Source: Chamaecyparis obtusa
Taxonomy: Eukaryota; Streptophyta; Pinopsida; Cupressales; Cupressaceae
NCBI GenBank assembly: GCA_027943335.1
Contig: BSBK01000966.1
Location: 558,001 to 622,000 of the forward strand
Length of the DNA stretch: 64,000 nucleotides
Direction of reading: 5' to 3'
Below are positions 35,801 through 45,300 of the stretch, one piece after another (the stretch's first letter is position 1; every line of letters starts with the position of its first letter). The translations under genes and the position numbers were made by a program. The notes beneath the pieces are model-generated. The model ran no database searches and was not told the DNA's origin. It worked only from the letters and a program-made list of their open reading frames with translations.

Positions 35801-36119
35801 TTCATAGATATTTACTAACAAAATCACAGAAGTAACTAACTATTTAAGAAAACCCCAATTGTACATGCAAGAATTAAAATTTCAAAATCAAGTTAAACTA
35901 AATTTTTCACATTACAAAATTGGGATGCATTAGGCTAGACATCTTACTCAAAATTAAACTTTGAAATCTGGATAGATAGAAGTTAGAATGGCTAAGGCTC
36001 TCACAAATTACAGTCTTGAAATCTTTGGCGATGGTTCAATAGTTCTTTTTAGCTCTGCTACTACGAGTAATGTTAAAAACCTTTCTTTAAATGTAATGGT
36101 ATATAATTATACTATAATG

Positions 36120-36225
36120 GTAACATAATCTTTCTAAAACATACTACGTGTCACGTAATCTTTCTAAAACATACTACGTGTAACGTAATCTTTCTAAAAA
36201 ATACCACATAATCTTTTTGACGAAT
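36120..36225. repeat. 30-bp tandem repeat, about 3 copies
   Basis: Units of the form CGTAATCTTTCTAAAACATA plus CTACGTGTAA lie head to tail in an AT-rich stretch between the two coding parts of the minus-strand gene. Confidence 0.8.
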
Positions 36226-36742
36226 TACATGTCAATGTGTCACGTTTCCAAAGTGAGTTTTCAGAAAAACTTTTTGAAACCCATAGTACTTTCCAAATAC
36301 AACTTCAACCGTTCATCTCTCGTAATCCAACAATTGTCACAATTTTAAAATATTAATAATTTAACACACACTAATGAATATTAATCATTAACTATATTCA
36401 CTTAGAATAGCTTATCCATGAAATGTGAACCAGTCACCATTAAATGATAAAGTTTGGAAACATTAAAATATTACATGAAACAAAAGTGCAATGCAATTTT
36501 TTTATATTATATAAGGCAAAATTTCATTACAATTCAAATATGCCCATAGACCATATCTATTAACGATTCTTATAATCAAAACAAAAAAGAAAAGCAGTAG
36601 CATTTTGAATTTCTTAAAATATTTTCATATTATATTTTTTAACATACGTGATTACAATTTATATCATTGCAAAAACCCTGGTAAGCTACTACCACTAGAG
36701 AGAGACACAGTAGGGGGACTAGAGAGTAGAGACTACGTAGAA

Positions 36743-37330
36743 TCATAGATTATTTGGTTTAGGCTCCTTTCCTTTTGTGTGGAATTCTGAAGAGAGGATA
36801 ATGTCAAGGAATTCTTCTAGCCACTGATAGTCCCCGGGTTCCTCTAGTAGGTGCCACTTTCGGAGGAAATCCCTCCCAATCTATGCCCACTTCTGATGAC
36901 GAGTGAGCTACTCAGCATCAAGGTTCAATAGAAATGGTTTTCTAGAAACATTTACTCTTGGTTGTAGAATCTTAGGCAAATCATTTGCCCAAGAAATTCC
37001 AAACCCAATTTTTGAAAATATAACAACATGCACATCGTCGCTGAGGTACTCTTCTTTGAAAAATTTCCTCAGAATCATGATAATATCCACCTTTCCCCCC
37101 AGGTCCAACAAAGATGCCAAGAACTGAGATGAAATGTCAGTGTTCACTCTATACCTATTTTCACTCTCCAGAACTTCATGTCCGAGCACCATCCTTATAG
37201 CCTCCTTGGTGAAGGCTCCCAACTCTGTAGCAACAGATGCCAGATTGGGTCTATGACCAGACCCATAAAGGCCTTCTGATCCTCCAAGGCAGTGCATCTC
37301 AAACGAATTGGAGTGTCCATTGAAAATCAA
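36743..37330 (-). pseudogene. Unrecognised coding segment, possible upstream exon of the G-patch gene
   Basis: The frame starts at an ATG at 37330 and runs 140 codons (FEMHCLGGSEGLYGSGHRPN, ELGAFTKEAIRMVLGHEVL, FKEEYLSDDVHVVIFSKIGF, LPKILQPRVNVSRKPFLLNL) to a TAG. It continues in the same frame past two TAGs (DAE-stop-LTRHQKWA-stop-IGRDFLRKWHLLEE) to a TGA at 36745-36743. Both TAGs fit Gln. It has the same strand and the same style of decay as 32002-35800, and the AT-rich 0.9 kb between could be an intron. That link is inference. Confidence 0.5.
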
Positions 37331-38343
37331 AGAGAACCTAGCACTCGCAAACTATTTTCACAAATATGCTTTCACAATCATAAATTAATGAGCATAGATT
37401 GATCTATTTATATGTGCTGATTGAAAAATCTAAGTAATTTGTAAGATAAATGGCAACTGTCCAAAAATCTCCAAATCTTTCATATTTAATGCAACAGTGG
37501 GTGAAAATGGAAACAACACTTATGATAAGACATTTGCTATCTTGGGAATAACAAAGGCCGAAAGGATTGCACCACGCAAGTGGACATAACAATTCTTTAT
37601 TATAAAAAAATTTCAAACTTGTTCCCACTTCGCAAAAACAATAAGAAAAGTACATTAGCTATGAAATGGTGGCAGGAAATGAAGCTTTACCATTGATGTA
37701 AGATCATCGAACGGTCAGAAAACAATGTCCTTAGATGAGATGACGTTTTCATTCAAGCCTTTACTTTAAGGCATTATTCTATCGAGGTAATGAATAGTTA
37801 TATGATGTCACACATATCTGTCAGTGAAAATTGAAAGGCGCCATCTAAAAAACCATTAATTCACATTACTTTAATTAATGTCATGACTCATCTACTCATT
37901 GCCATTAATTAATATTTCTGGGTGGGTGTTTGGAGTTGGGTACCAATTCCGCAGAAGTCGGCGGGGTGGAAAAATTGCAATAAGAAACGACCATCTGATT
38001 CTTAAAAATCAGGCGCCCATTTAGGTCCGGAAGCTTGATCCAATTTAAAAAATTGGGCCCCCGTTTAGGATTGGGCACCCAATTTTAAAAAAATGGGCAC
38101 CCGATTCTTACAAATCAGGCGCCCGTTTCTAAATTCTATTTATTTATTTTTTAAAGTGATTTCTTCTCATTTTCACCTTCAGAAAATGGGATCATGTTTA
38201 GTAGAGCTCGAGTGCCTGATTTAGCTTCCCCTGCCAACCCCATCTGCCATTTTTTTTCATGTTCCAGGTACGTACTATTGTTTTTTTATGATTTTTAATG
38301 ATTTTTGTCATTAAAAATTGTACTTTCAAGTTATTTTTAATTT
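37331..38343. other. Spacer with repeated short GGCGCC / GGGCCC blocks
   Basis: No gene. At about 37990-38130 the blocks ATCAGGCGCCCATTT, AATTGGGCCCCCGTTT, CAATTTTAAAAAAATGGGCACCCG and ATCAGGCGCCCGTTT follow each other. They are four related, partly palindromic units preceded by A/T-rich arms. Confidence 0.5.
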
Positions 38344-38578
38344 AAAAATGTAGTTTAATGTTATTTTCAAAATTATTGTATAAATTTAATTATATTTTAT
38401 TTTTCAAGTAGTTCTTTTAAATTTTAATTTACTTTGTAAATTAATGAACCCAAGTAGAAAACTGTTATTTAATTTTTAATTTAACCCTAGATACAAAATT
38501 AAATTACAAAACCCTACGTAGAAACCAAAACCCTAGGTAGTAAAACAAAAACGTAAACATATACAAAATTAAACTAGC
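38344..38578. repeat. Left part of a repeat module split by the Ty3 element
   Basis: TGTAGTTTAATGTTATTTTC... through ACCCTAGATACAAAATT and CCTAGGTAGTAAAACAAAAA. Related copies are at 55491-55996, 61607-61766 and 62389-62548. The continuation of this copy lies at 55360-55490, on the other side of the 16.8-kb insertion. Confidence 0.85.
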
Positions 38579-39422
38579 TGTAGACATGGAAAATTGGCAA
38601 AGGCTTAATTCAATCAAAAGGTGCAATCAAGTCATCAAAATAGCACTAAAAATTGATAAATGGAACAAAGGCAATTCAAATCAAAGGAAAATTCAATTAA
38701 ATGATTAAATGATTAAATAAGGCTTGAAAAGAGGAAAAACACTAAGAAATTGATTAAATTCAATTAATGACATAGTTGTTGAAATGAAAAATCAAAATGA
38801 ACCTCTTACCCTTCATGGCTAAATTTAATTACTTTAATTAATTAATAAATATGAAATTCCCTCAACAAAGGAAAAAGAAGACAAAATGGACACAAATCAC
38901 TCACTTTTGTTGAAATGGTCCAGCCTTTTGAAACCATTTAAATGTTTGTCCCCCCATTTAGGGACAAAGCAAAGCCAATTGACCTTACCCAAGCATAACC
39001 ATGGTTATCTCACTCTACCCCCTACCCTTGGGAAAATCTTATAAATAGAAGGCATTTTGAGGCATTATTCATCCACTCCATATCTTTGAATTGCAGCAAA
39101 GCTCTTGCAATTTGCATCCACACCACTCACTTAGCATTTTCATTGATATTTAGCTTAATTGTTGATCATTTTAGGGATTTTCTTATCAAATAGAGCTAGA
39201 ATTTGATAATTAGATCTATTTTGCATATCATTCTTAGTTCAATTCTCATAATTAGAGTGTCACTAGTGAGGATTTGCAGCTGAGAGCCTCATTTACCACT
39301 TCAATTTAGAGAACCATGAGATATTTAGATTAATTGTGCATTATTTAGATTAGTTTGCTTTGAATAGTGTAAATTCTCTTTAAATCTTGTTATTTCATGA
39401 AGGTGTAAATCACTCACACACA
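38579..39422 (+). repeat. 5' LTR of the Tat element (844 bp)
   Basis: Carries 20 bp (part of an ATTTAGATT-flanked repeat near 39330) that is absent from the 3' LTR, probably a slip between direct repeats. The TATA box lies at offset 461. Confidence 0.97.
39040..39048 (+). promoter_or_regulatory. TATA box, Tat 5' LTR
   Basis: TATAAATAG, identical in the 3' LTR at 54997-55005. Transcription would start about 30 bp downstream. Confidence 0.7.
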
Positions 39423-39424
39423 AA

Positions 39425-39442
39425 TGGCACCCACCGTGGGGC
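39425..39442 (+). other. Primer-binding site of the Tat element
   Basis: TGGCACCCACCGTGGGGC starts two bases after the 5' LTR. The TGG start pairs with a tRNA CCA end. The tRNA species was not determined. Confidence 0.75.
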
Positions 39443-39537
39443 TCTAGGCTTCAAATTTATCAAAATTTCCACGTTATTTGCAAATTTAGGCTAGAATTGC
39501 ATGATTTTGCTCACTGTTTGCAGGTTACTGGAAAAAA

Positions 39538-40225
39538 ATCACGCCTACCAGTAAAGAAATCACGCCTACAGTAAAGAGATGTCGCTCGCGAAAATTTAGA
39601 TGTCATCTGGAGTCTGAACGCTCACGCTTCTTACCAGCAGAATCACGCTTTTGGATAAAGAAATTACGCCTGCGGACATTATATTATCGCCTGAAGCACA
39701 AAGATATGATGCCTTTGTCTATTTTGATGTCGCCTACAAAGAATTAAAAGCCGCGGCCGACGAATTAGTTCACGCCTGGTGTAAAGGGAGTTTACTACAC
39801 TTTGCTTTTGATTTGTCGCTCTTGTTATTTTAAATGTCGCTTTCATTTAATAAGATGTCGCTTATCTGAGTTAATTTGTCGCTTTTAATAAATAATTCAC
39901 GCGTTCATTTAATTTGATATTGCACTTAATTACTTTAATCTCGCTTGAGCCCCTTTTGGTGACGCTCGCGGTTAAAGTAATTACGTCTTGGTTAAATTAG
40001 ATATCGCCTTTAACAGAAGAAATGTCGCCTGGTATAGCATCTATTTTCTATTAGAGTAATTGCTGTTGTCGCCTGTAATAAAGATTTCACGCGTTTGCTA
40101 AATTTAATATCGCACTTGACTATTTTGATCTCGCTTGAGCCCCTTTTGGTGACGCTCGCGGTTAAAGTAGTCACGTCTTCATTAAATTTGATCTCGCCTG
40201 TAGTCTGGACAATGTCGCCTGACAG
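39538..40225 (+). promoter_or_regulatory. Leader array of CGC-centred motifs (sense side)
   Basis: By my reading, more than 25 copies of a short motif in about 690 bp, always in the same orientation. The forms are ATGTCGCCT, TTGTCGCTT, ATCACGCCT, TTCACGCGT, ATATCGCCT and ATCTCGCTT, roughly WTNNCGCYT. The background is AT-rich. A 190-bp segment is duplicated within it (CTCGCTTGAGCCCCTTTTGG at about 39940 and 40130). The array lies between the PBS and the first possible acceptor site (TTTGTCTCAG at about 40280-40289). Function unknown: protein-binding sites, splicing or translation control are all possible. Confidence 0.7.
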
Positions 40226-40293
40226 TATTTTCACTATTTTGTCAAAATAAGGACTGTGACTAACTTTACTGTCATTTTTTTTGTCTCAGGAGC

Positions 40294-40509
40294 ATGGTCT
40301 GTCATAAGAAAGTGCAAAAACCAGAGAGAAGATACAACTTAGAGGAGAAATTGATCTCTAAGAGGATAAGGAAAGAAAACCGGGTACATTCTACCTTTGT
40401 TCTCAACAATAATTTAGAGAAAGAAGTAGAATTACATGCCAAATACATTGCTGTTGTAGATGCTTACAAACGAAAATATGTCTCATTGAATTGGGAATTT
40501 AGTCCTTAA
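40294..40509 (+). CDS. Small basic ORF in the Tat leader (71 codons)
   Basis: The ATG lies five bases after a good splice-acceptor-like TTTGTCTCAG/GAGC. The product is basic and Glu/Lys-rich (KKVQKPERRYNLEEKLISKR; HAKYIAVVDAYKRKYVSLNW). It may be a leader peptide or a Gag N-terminal exon, or chance. No family recognised. Confidence 0.3.
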   Translation: MVCHKKVQKPERRYNLEEKLISKRIRKENRVHSTFVLNNNLEKEVELHAKYIAVVDAYKRKYVSLNWEFSP

Positions 40510-41594
40510 ATTTGTAAGAATTTTGCAAGTATTTTGGTAAAAAAAGAATCAAAAGCATAATCAATTATATCATTTTTAGTTTTGATTTTGGTTTCCCCTC
40601 ACTTTGTTTGTATTGTGCTGACTAACTTGTTGGTGGAGGGAACATTTTGCCAAGGTAAGAGAAGGATTTGGAGAGAAAAATGAAAAATCTACTACTTAAA
40701 AATGCGCCTAGCCTTTGCTAGCATCGTTTGAGGTATTTTTCTCATCAAGCTTGCACTTCCCTTAAATTGTGGCATTTTCAAAGTTCAAAAATATAGTTTA
40801 ATCATAAAAGGAAAAAAATAAACACTTCAATTCTAAGAACCCCTTTGTCACGGGGTTGAAAAAGAACCAAATTTGATTGTGAGTGTTTGGGATAAGGGAA
40901 AAGCAATAGGGATATGCTCTTCACTTTTTGAGTGAATCAAATTCCCAAACTTGCTCTACCAAATCCATTTTTCATGCTTTTCAATGAATATGTTTAAAAC
41001 TTAGTGGGCTCGCCTCCCGAGATTGCCTTAGAAGGGCCGGTGAGAGGGACAGCCCAAAGTGGGATACACTTGCTTTTGCCGCGAGAATCCGACCCACTAT
41101 AAAATGAAACGTGGGTATCCTTAATGGGGTACACGATAAAAGGATTTTAGCTCTTTCGAACTTCCTCTAGTAGTCCTAACGGATTGCGCAAAATTGTACT
41201 TTTGTGCGTGTGGGAAGCCCCTTAACATAGTTGGGGGATGAAAAGCTAAGATCTCTTTTGAACGGAAAACTTACTACATAACGGTAAAATAGCAAAACTA
41301 CCTATTAGAGCCATGTTTACGAACCAATTATGTGCTAGGTAGATTGTGTGGAAGCTATTCTTGTGTTAAACCTGTGAAAACGTTCAAAAATATACACATT
41401 AGAGCATTCTAGGGATATGGTACCCAATTGATGTGTGTGTTGAGATTGTTTTTATTTTCAAACAAGATATTCCAAAGTTATTGATCAAAACACCATTAAA
41501 ATTTTAAACCATTTAAAATTGATCAAAAACTTTTACCTTATTCCAAAAAAAGCTTATCAAGAGAAGAAAGTCAACATACCCTTAAAGTTTGTTC
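40510..41594. other. Untranslated leader of the Tat element before gag
   Basis: No coding frame. It includes a GC-richer block at about 41010-41110 (TCGCCTCCCGAGATTGCC, GGTGAGAGGGACAGCCCAAA, CCGCGAGAATCCGACCC), possibly a structured packaging or splice region. Confidence 0.4.
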
Positions 41595-42368
41595 ATGCCT
41601 GTTATTACAAGGTCACTCTCTATAAGGAAAGCATTACAAACAGACGAGACCTACAACGGACAAGAGCTCCCATTTCCAAAGAACACTTTCATTACTTCAC
41701 AAGTGACTGAAAATCCCACTAAGGCAAAGGACATTAACAACATTTTTAGTGGTACCCTAGGAAACATCGATCCCACTAACCAAGGGAACAACATGAATGG
41801 GGGCATAGATCCTAATAACAACCAAGGGAACAACATGAATGGAGGTATGGATCTTAACAACAATCAAAGAAATTCTAATAATGGAGGAAGAGATCCTAAT
41901 TCTCAAGAGGCAAATTCACAAGGCAACAACTTATTTCCTCCTCATAATACAAACTTACCCCCAACTGCAGAAGAAGCCACGATTGAAAGAGCATTAGAGG
42001 CAAGACAATGTCCTTATTTCATAGAACTAATGAAAAAGACCATGCTTATGGATAAAGAAAAACACTTCATGGACTTAATACAAACGGGGGTAAAGCTACC
42101 TAAAGATTTTGACATAGAACAATTAAAGCCCAAGGAAATAGAAGACCCTATGGAAGCAATGAGGAAACAATTCAAGGCATTACAAATGGAAATTGACAAT
42201 TTGAAACAAAATGGGGCTCCTAAGCCTTTCTCTATTGAAACATTATGTCCTTTTCCATTTGATAAGAGTTTGGTCATGGTGCCTTTTCCCATTAATGTAA
42301 CATTTCCTAAATATGAGAGATATGAAGGACTGACCCACATGATCATCTTCAGGGGTTTTGTGCATTGA
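41595..42368 (+). CDS. Gag N-terminal part, separated from pol by a 1-nt loss
   Basis: Begins MPVITRSLSIRKALQTDETY, then Asn/Gly-rich repeats (GNNMNGGIDPNNNQ), then a helix-rich part (CPYFIELMKKTMLMDKEKHF, VKLPKDFDIEQLKPKEIEDP) and KYERYEG. Near 42329 the frame is lost. The expected Gag continuation (T-D-P-H-D-H-L-Q-G-F) is in the next frame, which leads straight into the ORF at 42365. A single missing base after GAAGG explains this, so Gag and Pol were one frame. I chose the ATG at 41595; an in-frame ATG two codons upstream is also possible. Confidence 0.85.
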   Translation: MPVITRSLSIRKALQTDETYNGQELPFPKNTFITSQVTENPTKAKDINNIFSGTLGNIDPTNQGNNMNGGIDPNNNQGNNMNGGMDLNNNQRNSNNGGRDPNSQEANSQGNNLFPPHNTNLPPTAEEATIERALEARQCPYFIELMKKTMLMDKEKHFMDLIQTGVKLPKDFDIEQLKPKEIEDPMEAMRKQFKALQMEIDNLKQNGAPKPFSIETLCPFPFDKSLVMVPFPINVTFPKYERYEGLTHMIIFRGFVH

Positions 42369-45300
42369 GTCTTGAATTCATGCATGAATCAACCTATTTA
42401 ATGAGACTATTCCCAAGAAGCTTGGGAGGAACAGCCATGGATTGGTTTTCAAAACTACCATCCGGCATAAAATCCTTTGAAGAGTTAGCATCTAAATTCG
42501 TGACTCATTACTCTTATAACATCAAACATGAGGTCACCATGATAACGTTATGTAACATGAAGCAACAAGAGGGAGAAGCCTTTCTCACATTCTTGCAAAG
42601 ATGGAGGACTGCATTTGCTAGATATCCAAGAAGTGTACCGGAGAAAGAAAAAATGGATATCTTTATTAATGGTTTAAGAAGCGAGCTGAATTATAGACTA
42701 AGGATGCAATGTCCCAAAACCTTTCAAGATCTAATTGATAACGGAATTACAACGGAAGAAGTGTTGATTAAGAGTGGAGAGTTGAAATTACACAAGGAAA
42801 ATAAGAATAACTCTAACTCCAACAACAACAATACCAACAATAACAACAATCCAAATAAAAGTTGGTACAACAACAATAGCCATTATGCTGCAAGGAATAA
42901 CAACAAAGGTATTGTTAATGATGGTGTAGTGGAATCCAGCAACTTGAAGGTGATTCCATTTGCCCTTACAAAGACACCAAATCAAGTGAATAATGCTAAT
43001 CAAGCATATAATGCACCTTCCAACAACAACAACAATGCCAATAAGAATAATCAAGGAAACAAGGATCAAAACAGCAAGTATGATAAGTATTTGAAACCCA
43101 CTCCTGCAAGACACTTTACACCCTTGGGAGAATCACTTGAAACTGCATTAAAGACTCTCATAGCTAACAATGTTATTACATTACCCGCTATTAAACCTTA
43201 TGAACCAGACCACAAGCCGGGTTGGTGGGATGCTAAGCATCATTGTGAATATCATAGGATTCGGGGGCACCCTACAAATGAATGTTTACAATTAAAGAAT
43301 GTGGTGCAAGACTTGATAGATAATAACATAATCACTGTTGATGGACCCCAAAGTAATGAAGATCATACAGCCTTCAAACAACCTTTTTACAAACATGATA
43401 AAGGTGAGTCATCAAATGGCAAGAAACAAAGTGCCAATAATCTCAACTTTGCGCCATCATATGATCATATTGTTAATGCTATCATCATTAATGAACAGCC
43501 TCAAAAGGAAGCAACAAATGTCATTACAAGAGGGCAGAATTCTAGAATGACTTTACAAGGGATAGTCCCTCAAAACACCAATATCCCACCATCCAACATT
43601 GTGGTCAAACAATCTCCTACAGCAGCAAGACCTTATAGTTTGGTAGACCAATTGCAACGTACTCCAGCACAAATCTCAATCTTAGAGTTATTGAAGTTGT
43701 CACCAAATCATAAAGAGATTTTGGAAAAAGCTTTGGAAGAAACACATGTTTCTACTACCTTAGGGGAAGAAAAGTTTCAAAATATGGTAGGACATCTTGT
43801 GGCTCCTCATTGTCTTTCATTTTCAGATCAAGATGACATGTCTATAACTCATCCTCAAAATTTGCCATTACATATAGAGGTTTTGATCGAAAGGCATAGA
43901 GTCAAAAGAGCCCTTATTGATGGAGGGGCTGGCCTTAACATATGCACATTGAGTCTTGTAAAATCCCTAGGTTTCTCCGAGTCTTGCATTGACCCTACAA
44001 AGAAAATCACCATAAAAGCTTATGATGAGGCTGAAAGAGCTTCTAAAGGCATGATTGTGTTGCCCATCCAAGTGGGACCAGTTAAGAAGGAAACCAAATG
44101 TCAAGTGTTGGACATGAAATTAACCTATAACATTTTATTGGGAAGACCTTGGATTCATGAGATGCAAGCTGTCCCCTCCACATACCACCAATGCATCAAG
44201 TTCCCATACATGGGTGAAGAAATCACAATTGGAGGAGACTCAAATCCATTTCAATATTGTAATGCACTCAAACCCTTGCATGAATTATACATTCCACATA
44301 ATCGTGAAGGAGTTGTTCCAAGAATCACCAATGAAGATGCACAAAATCCTCTTCAAGCTAGCTCAACTACATCAACTAAGGGCAAGGAAAAAGTGAGCTA
44401 CGAGGGTCCAAATGTGATGGAAAGTCCATGTGTGGCACCTAAATTGGAAACAGTGATCTACAAACCTACTAAAGAGGAAAAAGAACAAGCTAAAGCAGAT
44501 CATTACCAATACATGAGTGAGATGATGAACAAATTTGACAAACAATGCAAGATTAGTTCAAAAGGGGTAGGAGAATATTCAGTTTCTCTATTTGACATGC
44601 CCATGTCTCCTAAATCACATGGAAAACCCTCAAAAGAACATCTTCCACATAAGTATAATTCTTATTTTGTGAGGGAAGATAGCAAAGAAACATGGGATAA
44701 GGAAGAGGATGATGTCCTCCAATGGCTTTATCATGATGAGGATGGTACCCTAGACACTTCCATGGAAAGAATTCAGCATGTTAATATACAAACAGAACAA
44801 TATGGGAAAGGATTTGATATTATGCAAAAGATGGGATACAAAGGAAGAGGACCCCTAGGCCAAAGAAATAGAGGATTATTAGAACCTATTGAACCTGTTT
44901 GGAGGGCAAGTCATGAAAAATCCGGAGTAGGTTTTCAACATAAGGGAGAAAGTTCAAGTCCAATGCATGATTTTCATCCTCAAATAAATGCATTAGAATC
45001 CGAAGGAGATAGTGATGATTCTAGGGATTATGAATGGGATACTTTATCAGATGAGTCATGTCAAGATAAAGAAGTCATTGTTATACATACTTATGCAAAA
45101 ATCCCAAAACAAGATGCTCCAATTAATGAAGAATCTTCTATTCAAAGGCCTAATATAGAACAAGCATCTAGTAGTGGAGCATGGATAGAAACATTTTGGA
45201 CACCTTCAGAGGAGGGAAATTCAAACGTTAGTTTTAACCCGCTTGTGGCTTTTCCCACATTGTTTCCCGTAGAGGTTGACGAGGATTCAAGCGAAGGGGA

